Shown in pieces: positions 29,897 to 38,972 of a stretch of DNA of 64,000 nt. The stretch is from Actinomycetes bacterium (GTDB lineage Bacteria > Actinomycetota > Actinomycetes > Actinomycetales > Actinomycetaceae). How positions within the stretch are numbered: the first letter of the stretch is position 1; each line of letters starts with the position of its first letter. Where the stretch lies: positions 1-64,000 of the forward strand of contig JAEWEQ010000051.1 in NCBI GenBank assembly GCA_023389315.1, read 5' to 3'. Under the pieces are notes generated by a model, which was given only the letters and a program-made list of their open reading frames with translations, made no database searches and was not told the DNA's origin. Both the position numbers and the translations under genes were made by a program.

Positions 29897-30820
29897 ATGG
29901 CACGTTTCCTCTCCACCCAGCCGGTGGTGTTGAACCTGCCCACCGTGATCCCCACCCTGCCCACCCGCGGGGGCACGGTGTTGGCACGCTCGGTGCTGGC
30001 CAGCCCCGGTGGCGGTTTCATCGGCCTGGCCACCGCCACCCAAATGGGGGTGGAAACCGGGATGCTGTCGGTGCTGGGGACGGGGCCGAACTCGTTCATG
30101 GTGCGCCGTGAACTACTCAAACACGGGGTGAAAATCCTCACCGATGAAGTAATTGGCGACATCGGCGTGGCGATCCAAATGGTGGAAAGTGACGGTAACA
30201 CCACCGTGATTGTGTCCACCGGCATTGAATCGGAACCACCGGTTTCGAAACTCGCCCAGATTGAGATTAACGAGGGCGATGTGGTGCTCGCCCACGGCGC
30301 CTGCCTGGCGATGGACGCAGTGGCGCAAGACTACGTGGACTGGATTGCCAGCATCCGTCCCGACGCCACCGTGGTGCTATCGCCCTCGCCCATGCTGGAC
30401 CAAGTTGACTCCTCGATGTGGCCCCGCCTGCTGGCCCGCGCCGACATCGTCACCATGAATCTGCGTGAAGCCTCCCTGCTGCCCCGCCTCTTGGCGACCC
30501 AACAACCGGGGGCCAACGTGCGCGACTACGTGCGCGAGGACTGCGTGATCGTGCGGCGCATGGGCGCGACGGGCTGTGAGTGGCGCCGCGGCACCGGGGA
30601 ACGCCACGTGGTCCCAGCGTTCCCCTCCGAAACGGTGGACACCACCGGGGTGGGGGATACCCACATCGCTACCATGTGCGCGGGCCTGGCATTGGGATAC
30701 GACATTGAAACCGCGATTCTAACGGCGAACGCGGCCGGCGCGGTGATGATTTCACACGCCTACACTTTCCCGGTGCCCAGTATGCGCGAGATTTCCTCCG
30801 TCATGGGCCACACCATGTAA
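29897..30820 (+). CDS. PfkB family sugar/nucleoside kinase-like protein
   Basis: 307-aa ribokinase-fold protein. The C-terminal PfkB signature is VDTTGVGDTHIATM, in which the catalytic Asp is kept but the usual AGD is VGD and the following Phe is His; glycine-rich substrate motifs of the N-terminal half are weak. The ATG at 29897 has a perfect AAGGAG 6 bases upstream; upstream in-frame codons overlap the lysX end. It follows lysX and is followed by a terminator. Substrate unknown; the altered motif suggests a specialised member or one with reduced activity. Confidence 0.8.
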   Translation: MARFLSTQPVVLNLPTVIPTLPTRGGTVLARSVLASPGGGFIGLATATQMGVETGMLSVLGTGPNSFMVRRELLKHGVKILTDEVIGDIGVAIQMVESDGNTTVIVSTGIESEPPVSKLAQIEINEGDVVLAHGACLAMDAVAQDYVDWIASIRPDATVVLSPSPMLDQVDSSMWPRLLARADIVTMNLREASLLPRLLATQQPGANVRDYVREDCVIVRRMGATGCEWRRGTGERHVVPAFPSETVDTTGVGDTHIATMCAGLALGYDIETAILTANAAGAVMISHAYTFPVPSMREISSVMGHTM

Positions 30821-30842
30821 CAGCGGCGAGGGCGTTGGGCGG

Positions 30843-30870
30843 CGGCCGGTTGCGGCCGAGTGTAGTTTTT
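30843..30870 (+). terminator. Terminator after the PfkB-like gene
   Basis: CGGCCG (30843-30848) pairs with CGGCCG (30853-30858) around a GTTG loop, followed after 7 bases by TTTTT. Confidence 0.5.
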
Positions 30871-30940
30871 ATCGCAAGCCCGCCTTCCCCGGCGCGCCCC
30901 AGCGGGGCAGGACGGCGGTGGCAGTAATGTCAGAATTACT

Positions 30941-33481
30941 ATGCCTGCGAAGAAAACTAAGACTTCGAACCGCAGTGGAAACACTCGCAATACCAGCGCC
31001 AAAGTTGGCCAGCCGTCCCCACTGATGCAGTTCCTAGGAGCCATTGCCCGGGGCTTTGCCGCCATCGGGCGCGCCCTCATATCCGTGGTGCGCTCCTTCG
31101 CGAACCTGGACCCGCAATTGCGCCGCGACGGCCTGGCACTAATACTGATCGCCCTGGCTGCCGTGGTGGCGCTACGCGAATGGCTGTCCATCTCTGGTAC
31201 CGCTTCCGACATGATCCACCACCTCAGCGCCGGCGCTGTGGGGCGCCTATCCATCGTGGTGCCCCTCATCTTGGTGGCGTGGGCGGTGATGCTGTTTCGG
31301 GCCCGCAAAGAATACCGTGTCCCGCATCGCTTCGCCGGGGGCCTGGGGATCGCCATTGCGGTGACCGGCCTGATCCACGTCGGTGCCGGCAACCCCTCGA
31401 TCAATACTTTCAGCACCATTGAAGATGCCGGTGGCCTATTGGGGTGGGTTTTCGCCGCCCCCATCGCGACCCTGCTGTCAGGCTGGGCTGCCGCCATCAT
31501 TATGGTGCTGTTGATGATTTACTCCGTGTGCGTGGCCACCCAAACCCCGGTGCGCGAACTGCCGAACCTCGTCCAAGGCTTCTTCACCAATGCGCGCCAA
31601 CGTTTGGGCGCCGCCGAAGAAGCGGATGCTAAAGAGCAAAAGCCGCGCCGGTGGGGGAAGAAAAATGAACCCCGCCTGCTGGATGAATACGACGGCGACG
31701 AAGCCTTTCGCAGTGCGCACTACACTTCCGATGACGAGGACGAGACCAGCTGGTTGGACACTGACGCTGCTCCCTACCCGGCTGCCAACGACGACACTGC
31801 CAGCTTCAGCCCGGCTGCTCGAATGCCGGAACCGTCCTCGCCCATGGAAGAAGAACCCGCTGCCAGCGCCGCTTTGGAACCGGTGGAAACCACCGCGCTG
31901 CCGGCCAACATTATCCAACCGGAACTGGAAGAAGGACTCGTCTACGAACTACCCAGCGAAGACCTGCTGGTCCGCGGCGCTCCCCACAAATCCCGCTCCG
32001 CCGTCAACGATCAAGTGATGAACGCCCTTCAAGGGGTGCTAGATGACTTCGGAGTCAACGCCAAAGTCACCGGTTTTTCACGCGGGCCGACAGTGACCCG
32101 CTACGAAGTGACCCTGGGAACCGGGGTGAAAGTGGACCGCATCTCCGGGCTGGAGAAGAACATCTCCTACGCGGTAGCCACCCCCGAAGTGCGCATCATT
32201 TCACCCATCCCCGGTAAATCCGCCATCGGCGTGGAAATCCCCAACAGTGACCGCGAAACGGTGGCGCTGGGAGACGTATTACGCTCCGCCGTGGCGCGCA
32301 AAAACCAGCGTCCCATGGTGGTGGGGGTAGGCAAAGACGTCGAGGGCGGATACGTCGTCACCGACATCACCAAGACCCCCCACCTGCTGGTCGCCGGTGC
32401 CACCGGGTCCGGTAAGTCCTCCTTCGTGAACTCCATGATCGTGTCCATCATTATGCGCGCCACCCCCGCCCAGGTGCGCATGATCCTGATCGACCCCAAA
32501 CGCGTGGAACTGACCCTGTACGCCGGGATTCCACACCTCATCACCCCGGTTATCACCGACCCGAAGAAAGCCGCGGAAGCGTTGGAATGGGTGGTGAAGG
32601 AAATGGAGTCGCGCTACGACGACCTGGAGCGATTCGGCTTCAAACACATCAAGGACTTCAACGCTGCGGTGCTGGCCGGGGAAGTGCAAGTACCGGAAGG
32701 GTCCGAACGTAAACTCGCGCCCTACCCGTACCTACTGGTGGTGGTCGATGAGCTAGCGGACCTGATGATGGTGGCCTCCCGGGAAGTGGAAGCCTCCATT
32801 ATCCGCATCACCCAGCTGGCCCGCTCGGCCGGTATCCACCTGGTGTTGGCCACCCAGCGCCCGTCGGTGGACGTGGTCACCGGTCTGATTAAATCCAACG
32901 TACCGTCGCGTTTGGCTTTCGCCACCGCCTCCCAAGCAGACTCGCGCGTCATCTTGGACCAGCCCGGCGCGGACCGGCTCATCGGACAAGGTGACGCCCT
33001 GTTCCTCCCAGCCGGGGAGGGGCGCGCCATGCGGGTGCAGGGTGCGTGGGTGAGTGAACGCGAAATCCACGCCATCGTGGACCACGCCAAATCCCAGATG
33101 CAGCCGGTGTACCGGGAAGACATTGCCGCGGAAGAAAAGGTCGTTAAAGTTGCCGAAGACATTGGCGATGACCTCGATGACCTACTCGAAGCCGCAGAGC
33201 TGGTGATCTCCACCCAAATGGGATCGACCTCCATGCTGCAACGCAAACTCCGTATCGGATTCGCCCGCGCCGGCCGCCTCATGGACCTGCTGGAAAGTCG
33301 CGACGTGGTGGGACCCTCCCAAGGGTCGAAACCGCGTGACGTGCTGGTCGCGCCGGAGGACTTGGCGAACGTCCTCGCCATGTTGCGCGGTGAAGAGCCT
33401 GCCACTGTGAGCGACAACGCGCAAGATTCGTGGGAAGATGAAGCCAGTGAGGACGCCTGGCAGTTAACGGGACGTCAGTGA
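30941..33481 (+). CDS. ftsK: DNA translocase FtsK/SpoIIIE
   Basis: 846-aa septal DNA pump. Four or five membrane helices lie in the first 200 residues, then an acidic linker of about 130 residues, then the RecA-like motor with Walker A LVAGATGSGKSSFVNSMI and Walker B YLLVVVDELADLM, and a C-terminal winged-helix gamma domain (about the last 90 residues) that reads DNA polarity signals. It moves chromosome termini during division and activates XerCD. The ATG at 30941 has no good ribosome binding site and a -10-like TAATGT shortly upstream. pgsA follows at 20 bases. Confidence 0.95.
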   Translation: MPAKKTKTSNRSGNTRNTSAKVGQPSPLMQFLGAIARGFAAIGRALISVVRSFANLDPQLRRDGLALILIALAAVVALREWLSISGTASDMIHHLSAGAVGRLSIVVPLILVAWAVMLFRARKEYRVPHRFAGGLGIAIAVTGLIHVGAGNPSINTFSTIEDAGGLLGWVFAAPIATLLSGWAAAIIMVLLMIYSVCVATQTPVRELPNLVQGFFTNARQRLGAAEEADAKEQKPRRWGKKNEPRLLDEYDGDEAFRSAHYTSDDEDETSWLDTDAAPYPAANDDTASFSPAARMPEPSSPMEEEPAASAALEPVETTALPANIIQPELEEGLVYELPSEDLLVRGAPHKSRSAVNDQVMNALQGVLDDFGVNAKVTGFSRGPTVTRYEVTLGTGVKVDRISGLEKNISYAVATPEVRIISPIPGKSAIGVEIPNSDRETVALGDVLRSAVARKNQRPMVVGVGKDVEGGYVVTDITKTPHLLVAGATGSGKSSFVNSMIVSIIMRATPAQVRMILIDPKRVELTLYAGIPHLITPVITDPKKAAEALEWVVKEMESRYDDLERFGFKHIKDFNAAVLAGEVQVPEGSERKLAPYPYLLVVVDELADLMMVASREVEASIIRITQLARSAGIHLVLATQRPSVDVVTGLIKSNVPSRLAFATASQADSRVILDQPGADRLIGQGDALFLPAGEGRAMRVQGAWVSEREIHAIVDHAKSQMQPVYREDIAAEEKVVKVAEDIGDDLDDLLEAAELVISTQMGSTSMLQRKLRIGFARAGRLMDLLESRDVVGPSQGSKPRDVLVAPEDLANVLAMLRGEEPATVSDNAQDSWEDEASEDAWQLTGRQ

Positions 33482-33500
33482 CAACCGGCAAGGGGGAGTA

Positions 33501-34157
33501 GTGGACAACAGCGAGTTGCGTCCGGGGGTGGACACGAGTAAACCCCACACCCCGACCGGTGCGGCCGACCCCGAAGGGGTGGACGTGGTTTGGAACCTCC
33601 CGAACGTTCTCACCATGGTGCGCCTCGCCTTGGTGCCGGTGTTCTTGGTGTGCGCAGTACTGGGGTTTCGCGGCTCCGTGGGCGCCGCCTGGATGGCGTT
33701 GGTGATTTTCGTGGTGGCGGCGTTTACCGACCATCTGGATGGGAAGATCGCGCGAGCGCGTAACCTGGTTACGAACTTCGGTAAGATCTGGGATCCGATT
33801 GCCGATAAAGCCCTCACCCTGGGGGCGTTCGTGCTGCTTTCCGCCATGGGGATGCTGGGGTGGTGGTTCACCTTGATCGTGGCGGCCCGCGAGTTCGGCA
33901 TCACTTGGCTGCGGTCGTATTTACTGCGCGATGGGATCGTGGTGCCGGCGTCGTTCGCGGGGAAGGCGAAAACCTCCGCGCAGATGCTGCTGATCGTGTT
34001 CTTGCTATTCCCCTGGGGGAGTTATTACGAGGGCGGTGTGTGGGGCAATACCGCGCTGTCCACGGTGGCGTGGGTGCTGATTGCCTTAGCGTTGTTCCTC
34101 ACCGTGTATTCGGCGTGGGGATACCTGGCGGGCGCGTGGAAACGTCCTCGTCGTTAA
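33501..34157 (+). CDS. pgsA: CDP-diacylglycerol-glycerol-3-phosphate 3-phosphatidyltransferase
   Basis: 218-aa membrane enzyme making phosphatidylglycerol phosphate. The CDP-alcohol transferase motif D-x2-D-G-x2-A-R-x8-G-x3-D-x3-D is complete (DHLDGKIARAR then GKIWDPIAD). Four or more hydrophobic helices are visible. The GTG at 33501 follows AAGGGGGAG. It produces the lipid that LysX, encoded upstream, would lysylate, and it occupies its usual place between ftsK and the clgR-recA region. Confidence 0.93.
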   Translation: MDNSELRPGVDTSKPHTPTGAADPEGVDVVWNLPNVLTMVRLALVPVFLVCAVLGFRGSVGAAWMALVIFVVAAFTDHLDGKIARARNLVTNFGKIWDPIADKALTLGAFVLLSAMGMLGWWFTLIVAAREFGITWLRSYLLRDGIVVPASFAGKAKTSAQMLLIVFLLFPWGSYYEGGVWGNTALSTVAWVLIALALFLTVYSAWGYLAGAWKRPRR

Positions 34158-34170
34158 ACGTGTGATTCAC

Positions 34171-34208
34171 CACCTTGGGGGCTGGCAATAAAAAACCCTC
34201 CCACGGTG
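34171..34208 (+). terminator. Imperfect hairpin after pgsA
   Basis: CACCTTGGGGG (from 34171) pairs with CCCTCCCACGGTG (to 34208) with one mismatch and one G-T pair; the loop is A-rich. It starts 13 bases after pgsA. Confidence 0.45.
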
Positions 34209-34336
34209 TTTACCTTGATATGACGGGATTTAAAGCGATGCCAAGTGCGGTGCGTGCGCCGCGTTCGCGCCCACATGATGGGCGCCCGCAAGATGCCAGG
34301 GTGCAGCGCGGACCGCGGACAAGGTACGGTACAAGT

Positions 34337-34669
34337 ATGCAGACCCTAACACTTCCTTCCCTCTCCATGCGGGAACACATTGGCGAGGTACTGCGTCGTA
34401 TCCGCCAGGCCCAGGGCCGAACCCTGCGGGAAGTGTCCGCTGATGCGCAAGTATCTTTGGGCTACCTGTCGGAGATTGAACGTGGGCAAAAGGAAGCGTC
34501 CTCGGAGCTGCTTGAAGCTATCTGCACCGCCCTGGAAGTGCCCCTATCTGAAGTGCTCCGCGAGGTCGCAGATCGGATCGCTTTGATTGAAGCGATGATG
34601 ATCCCCGACGTGGTTCCCGACAACCTGCTGAGCGTTCAGCTAGATGGGAACATTACGCTACAAAGCTAG
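34337..34669 (+). CDS. clgR: ClgR-like XRE family regulator
   Basis: 110-aa protein with one Cro/CI-type helix-turn-helix: [20 protein letters not shown] and IERGQKEAS match the actinobacterial ClgR family, activators of clp protease and other proteostasis genes. The conserved region starts at [16 protein letters not shown]; the ATG at 34337 adds 10 residues. TACGGT at 34325-34330 ends 6 bases before the ATG, suggesting a leaderless mRNA. Position between pgsA and recA is the standard site of clgR. The C-terminal 25 residues differ from characterised ClgR proteins. Confidence 0.88.
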   Translation: MQTLTLPSLSMREHIGEVLRRIRQAQGRTLREVSADAQVSLGYLSEIERGQKEASSELLEAICTALEVPLSEVLREVADRIALIEAMMIPDVVPDNLLSVQLDGNITLQS

Positions 34670-34701
34670 GTAGCACCCGGTGGCGTTAGACAAGGTTAAC
34701 A

Positions 34702-34923
34702 ATGACGATTTCTGAGTTCTGGCACAACGTAGACACGGTCTTTGGCTCCTGCTATGGCCGGTCACTCGTAGGGGACTTGTACTTGCCGCAGCTGGGTACC
34801 ACCGCCAGCCAAGCGTTACGACGCGGAGTTGAACCGATCCAGATTTGGAACGCCCTGGTGGATGAAACTGAAATGGGTGAAGAAGCCCGCTGGGCCCACC
34901 GGCAAGCAAAACGCCGCGCCTAG
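34702..34923 (+). CDS. DUF3046 family protein
   Basis: 73-aa small protein typical of Actinobacteria, found between clgR/pspA-type genes and recA. The hallmark MTISEFWHNVDTVFGSCYG start, the LYLPQLGTTASQALRRG centre and the VDETEMGEEARW end are intact. An AAGG lies 8 bases before the ATG. Function unknown. Conserved linkage to recA is its only clue. Confidence 0.9.
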   Translation: MTISEFWHNVDTVFGSCYGRSLVGDLYLPQLGTTASQALRRGVEPIQIWNALVDETEMGEEARWAHRQAKRRA

Positions 34924-35030
34924 CTAACTGGGGCGCCACTAGTTATCTGCGGCGTCCCTAGTTATTTCCGCCGCGCCTCGTTAACTGGACCTTCTAACTA
35001 AGTGCGCCGCGCCTAACTAACTGCGCCAGC
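34918..35030. repeat. Degenerate CTAACT/GCGCC repeats between DUF3046 and recA
   Basis: Six imperfect units of 17-22 bases, each combining a CTAGTTA/CTAACTA element with GCGCC or GCGTCC (for example CTAACTAACTGCGCC near 35010). They lie 70-200 bases upstream of the recA LexA box. The rest of the 386-base gap holds the LexA box and promoter listed separately. Confidence 0.6.
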
Positions 35031-35103
35031 CGGTTGCCGCGGATTGGGCGGTTTGGGGAACGGATTTTGGCGGCGGCTAGGACACGCCGAAACAAAAGAT
35101 GCT

Positions 35104-35119
35104 TCGAACAAATGTTCGT
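35104..35119. promoter_or_regulatory. LexA box (SOS operator) of recA
   Basis: TCGAACAAATGTTCGT matches the actinobacterial/Bacillus consensus TCGAAC-N4-GTTCGA in 11 of 12 specified positions. It lies 190 bases before recA and just upstream of a candidate promoter. Confidence 0.88.
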
Positions 35120-35131
35120 GTAATGTTGTCT

Positions 35132-35159
35132 TTGGTCATGCACAGGGAACCGTTATACA
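35132..35159 (+). promoter_or_regulatory. Candidate recA promoter
   Basis: TTGGTC (35132-35137), 16-base spacer, TATACA (35154-35159), 12 bases downstream of the LexA box; leader of about 145 bases to recA. Confidence 0.45.
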
Positions 35160-35309
35160 CACACAGGTAGCGGGCCACTGAAATGTCACTGGTCGGACAT
35201 AGCATGATGAGCGTACCCGGAGAGGGAACCATACGCTCAGATTTCCAAACCGGAAAAGACCAGTCTTAACAACGAGGGCGGAGAGCCCCACGACGAGAGG
35301 CATACAACC

Positions 35310-36422
35310 ATGGCTGCTGCCAACACCGACCGCAACAAAGCCTTAGAACTTGCCCTAAGCCAGATCGATAAACAATTCGGCAAAGGGTCAGTCATGCGCC
35401 TGGGGGACGATAACCGCCCCGCGGTGCAAACCATCCCCACCGGCTCCCTGGCTCTGGACGTCGCCCTCGGCGTGGGGGGACTGCCGCGCGGCCGCATCGT
35501 AGAGATCTACGGCCCCGAATCTTCCGGTAAAACCACCGTTGCACTGCACGCCGTGGCCTCCGCCCAACGCGCCGGCGGTAACGCTGCGTTCATTGACGCC
35601 GAACACGCCCTCGACCCCGAATATGCGAAGAAACTCGGCGTCGACACCGACTCCCTACTGGTCTCCCAGCCCGACACCGGGGAACAAGCACTGGAGATCG
35701 CCGACATGCTGATCCGCTCCGGCGGTATCGACATCATCGTGATCGACTCTGTGGCCGCGCTGGTGCCGAAAGCAGAAATCGAAGGCGACATGGGCGACTC
35801 CCACGTGGGCCTGCAAGCACGCCTGATGTCACAGGCGCTGCGTAAGATTACCGGCGCCCTGTCCGGAACCGGCACCACCGCGATCTTCATTAACCAGCTA
35901 CGTGAAAAGATTGGCGTGTTCTTCGGCTCCCCAGAAACCACCACCGGCGGGAAGGCACTGAAGTTCTACGCCTCGGTGCGCATTGACGTGCGCCGCATCG
36001 AAACCCTCAAAGAACAGGGCAACCCGGTGGGCAACCGCACCCGCGCCCGCATCGTGAAAAATAAGATGGCCCCGCCTTTCAAACAAGCCGAGTTCGACAT
36101 CCTCTACGGGCAGGGGATCTCCCGGGAAGGCTCCATCATTGACATGGGCGTGGAGTCGGGGATCATTAAGAAATCCGGCTCCTGGTTCACCTACGGAACC
36201 GACCAACTGGGGCAGGGTAAAGAAAACGTGCGTAACTTCTTGCGCGACAACCCACAGTTGGCAGACGAGATCGAACACAAGATCTTGGTCGAACTGGGAA
36301 TCCGCGAACCCGATACGGAACCCGCTGCCGAACCAGCAGCGGAAGCGGAGGGCAAGCCAGCGGCCAGTAAAGGCAAGAAACGAGGGCGCGCCACCGACCC
36401 GGCCGAAGACGCAGGCTTCTAG
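35310..36422 (+). CDS. recA: Recombinase RecA
   Basis: 370-aa strand-exchange ATPase and co-protease for LexA. Walker [10 protein letters not shown], the [12 protein letters not shown] segment, L1/L2 loops with [18 protein letters not shown] and [11 protein letters not shown] are all intact, with an Ala/Glu/Lys-rich tail after the core. There is no intein. The ATG follows AGAGG at 9 bases. Regulation by LexA is shown by the upstream box. recX and cinA follow. Confidence 0.98.
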   Translation: MAAANTDRNKALELALSQIDKQFGKGSVMRLGDDNRPAVQTIPTGSLALDVALGVGGLPRGRIVEIYGPESSGKTTVALHAVASAQRAGGNAAFIDAEHALDPEYAKKLGVDTDSLLVSQPDTGEQALEIADMLIRSGGIDIIVIDSVAALVPKAEIEGDMGDSHVGLQARLMSQALRKITGALSGTGTTAIFINQLREKIGVFFGSPETTTGGKALKFYASVRIDVRRIETLKEQGNPVGNRTRARIVKNKMAPPFKQAEFDILYGQGISREGSIIDMGVESGIIKKSGSWFTYGTDQLGQGKENVRNFLRDNPQLADEIEHKILVELGIREPDTEPAAEPAAEAEGKPAASKGKKRGRATDPAEDAGF

Positions 36423-36446
36423 CGTCACCGGTGGGTGAGGCCACAA

Positions 36447-37016
36447 ATGTTTGAAGACGAAGGTGAACTCCGGCGGCGCTGCGTTAAAGCCCAGCGCCGC
36501 CGCGAGCAGCGCCGCGCCGCCGCCGCAGAACTCACCGGGGAAGCAGGTATCAGCGCCGCCAAAGAAGCCGCGTTAAGCATTCTGGATCGCTGCGACCAGT
36601 CGGTGGACGCGTGTCGGCGCAAACTCATGCAACGCGGCTATCGCAAGGAAGTGGTGGAACCAGCACTGCAACGCTTAGAGGAAGTCGGCGTGCTCGATGA
36701 TGAACGTTACGCGCGATCTTTAGTGCGCGGTCGCCACCAAAGTCGGGCGCTAGTGGGACGCGCCTTGCGTGAAGAACTAAGGCGTAAGGGACTAAGCCCC
36801 AGCGTGATCGAAAGCGCCATGGAAGCCGAACTGCCCGAGGCCGACGACACTGAAGTACTCGATCAACTGGTGGAGCGAAAACTTGTCTCCAGCCGCAAAC
36901 TCGATCGGGAAGCCCAAACCCGGCGGATAGTTTCCATGCTGCTGCGCCGCGGCTACAGCAGCGGGCAAGCATTCGCCGCATTGGAGCGAGTACGGTCATA
37001 CCAGGAGGACGCATGA
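36447..37016 (+). CDS. recX: Regulatory protein RecX
   Basis: 189-aa helical modulator of RecA filaments. The tandem three-helix motifs include RCDQSVDACRRKLMQRGY, VGVLDDERYARSLVRGR and the later ALREELRRKG. The ATG at 36447 is chosen because GAGG lies 6 bases upstream; a GTG at 36435 is in frame. The N-terminal 40 residues are Arg/Ala-rich. It is 24 bases after recA and overlaps cinA by 4 bases. Confidence 0.92.
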   Translation: MFEDEGELRRRCVKAQRRREQRRAAAAELTGEAGISAAKEAALSILDRCDQSVDACRRKLMQRGYRKEVVEPALQRLEEVGVLDDERYARSLVRGRHQSRALVGRALREELRRKGLSPSVIESAMEAELPEADDTEVLDQLVERKLVSSRKLDREAQTRRIVSMLLRRGYSSGQAFAALERVRSYQEDA

Positions 37017-37510
37017 GCCACGCCGCCGACCAACTACACCAGTGCGCGCAAGCGCTCGTGGCCCGCCTCGCCACCATCCAGTCACTGGCGGTGGCCGAAT
37101 CCCTCACCGGCGGGATGGTGTCTTCCACCATCGTTGGCGTGCCCGGTGCCTCCAACTGTTTTCGCGCCGGCGTGTGCACTTACGCCACCGACACTAAACA
37201 CACCCTCCTGGGAGTGGACGCCCAGCATTTAGCCCAATATGGGCCGGTCAATGCCACCACTGCCCAGCAAATGGCGGCCGGAGTGGCACGCCTGGCGCAC
37301 TCCGACTGGGGGTTGGCAACCACCGGCGTGGCCGGCCCCGGCCCGGAAAACGCAATCCCCGCGGGCACTGCCTTCATTGCTGCGCATCACCGCCCCAGCG
37401 GTCGCACCTGGGGGGAAGAACACAGCTTCTCAGGCCAACGCACCCAAGTGCGGGAAGCCGTAACCCTGGCCGCGCTGAAACTGCTGCTACGCGCCAGTGA
37501 TGAACTCTAA
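37013..37510 (+). CDS. CinA-family nicotinamide-nucleotide amidohydrolase (PncC domain)
   Basis: 165-aa protein consisting only of the CinA C-terminal domain: VAESLTGGMVSSTIVGVPGAS, YATDTKHTLLGV and the WGLATTGVAGPGP loop. Members deamidate nicotinamide mononucleotide in NAD recycling; full-length CinA is competence-associated in some bacteria. AGGAGG lies before the ATG, which overlaps the recX stop. Its last 24 bases overlap the convergent carboxylesterase gene. Confidence 0.9.
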   Translation: MSHAADQLHQCAQALVARLATIQSLAVAESLTGGMVSSTIVGVPGASNCFRAGVCTYATDTKHTLLGVDAQHLAQYGPVNATTAQQMAAGVARLAHSDWGLATTGVAGPGPENAIPAGTAFIAAHHRPSGRTWGEEHSFSGQRTQVREAVTLAALKLLLRASDEL

Positions 37511-38875
37511 CCACCGCCGGTGATTGTCCTCCACCAACTGCCGCGGAGGATTGTCACCCACCAACAGCTGGGCCTGGGGGTCCGCCACGGTGTCAAACAC
37601 GAACGGCATATCCATGCAGTGGCGCGCGTAGGCTTGCGCCGGGGGAACCGGGACGGTGGAGCTGCGCGCCGGGCACCAATCAAAGAAATGCGTTTGCGTA
37701 TCCACCCCCCGCTGTGCCCGCCACTGCTTGAGCTGCGCCATGAAATCGGGGAAGAACACGTCATCGAGGAACATACCCACCACCAAACTCGTGGGCGCAC
37801 CTGCCTGGAATGCCCGCTGGTAGCGGGGCCGCCACGCCACCCCGGCGCGAGCAAATAGCTCCGGCGCCGGGTGCGGATCCAACAGCGGGCCGTGAGCTAA
37901 ACACAGGTCGGTGAACTCCTCGGTGGTGGCGGTCAGCAACAGGCGAACGTCGTCCCCTTTGCCAGCTTCCACCCCGTCCTCGACACTTAACGGCATGACG
38001 GTGGGTTCTTGGAACGGTGTGAACGGTAAATCCGACAACGGTTCGCGCCGCGCGCGCTGGCGCACGTACTCCACCGGATCGGTGGTGGGAACGTACAAAC
38101 TTGCTTCGGTGGCCAGCTCAGCTTCCACCGCGGCATCGCTCATGTGGGAAAGCGGCCACGTCCCGCGCGCTTGTGCCTGCGCGGCGAACACCTGCGCGCG
38201 CCGCGCCGCTTCCTGCTCCGAACAAGCCGGTAACACCCCGGACATGGAAATCGCGGATTGGAAAAGTTCGTTAGAAGCGGGGGCCACTAAATGCGCGAGG
38301 ACGGAACCGCCGCCGGCACTTTGACCAGCGATGGTCACGCGCCCAGGATCGCCACCGAAAGCAGCAATATTTTCTTGCACCCACCGCAACGCCGCCTGCT
38401 GATCAACTAACCCCCGGTTTGGGTCAGTGCCGGGCAGGTGGGCGAACCCTTCCACGCCCAGCCGGTAGGAAACCGACACGCACACCACGCCCTCGGAGGC
38501 GAAACGATACGGGTCAGTGATGGGGGAGTTGGCTGCACCCGCCTTGAAACCGCCCCCGTGGATCCACACCAATACCGGCAAATCAGTGCCAGAAAGCGGG
38601 GCCGTCACGGTGAGGTTCAAGATCTCCTCACCGGGGATTATTGGATCTTTCCAAAGTGAGTTAGCACTGTAGTGGCGCCGCTGCGGAGTTGGGGCTGGAC
38701 CTCGGCAATCGCGTGGTGCGGTCCACGGCCGTACCGGCTGGGGGTGGCGCAAAAATAGTTCCCCCACCGGTGGGGCAGCGTAGGGTATGCCGACGAAGCG
38801 GCGCACTTGTGGACAGTTGGGGTGGGGGTGACCAATCACCGGTCCGCTGGTGGTTTCCACAGTTAGGGTTGTCAA
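37487..38875 (-). CDS. Type B carboxylesterase
   Basis: 462-aa alpha/beta hydrolase of the carboxylesterase/para-nitrobenzyl esterase family. The nucleophile elbow GQSAGGGSV and the oxyanion motif VWIHGGGFKAGA are clear; the acid and His are not assigned. The start is a TTG at 38875 with AAAGGTG 6 bases upstream. No signal peptide. It is transcribed against recA-recX-cinA and overlaps cinA by 24 bases at the 3' end; the natural substrate is unknown. Confidence 0.9.
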   Translation of the reverse strand: MTTLTVETTSGPVIGHPHPNCPQVRRFVGIPYAAPPVGELFLRHPQPVRPWTAPRDCRGPAPTPQRRHYSANSLWKDPIIPGEEILNLTVTAPLSGTDLPVLVWIHGGGFKAGAANSPITDPYRFASEGVVCVSVSYRLGVEGFAHLPGTDPNRGLVDQQAALRWVQENIAAFGGDPGRVTIAGQSAGGGSVLAHLVAPASNELFQSAISMSGVLPACSEQEAARRAQVFAAQAQARGTWPLSHMSDAAVEAELATEASLYVPTTDPVEYVRQRARREPLSDLPFTPFQEPTVMPLSVEDGVEAGKGDDVRLLLTATTEEFTDLCLAHGPLLDPHPAPELFARAGVAWRPRYQRAFQAGAPTSLVVGMFLDDVFFPDFMAQLKQWRAQRGVDTQTHFFDWCPARSSTVPVPPAQAYARHCMDMPFVFDTVADPQAQLLVGDNPPRQLVEDNHRRWLEFITGA

Positions 38876-38972
38876 TGCTGCACCTTTCGATCACGCGCCC
38901 GCGCGCAGGGTCACTAGCCTCACATTAACCCTATTATCGCTAGGGGAATAAGGCAGCTAGAATCAAGAAACG

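Noticed and set aside
35310..36422. RecA intein
   Set aside because: recA is a normal 370 codons with uninterrupted conserved motifs.
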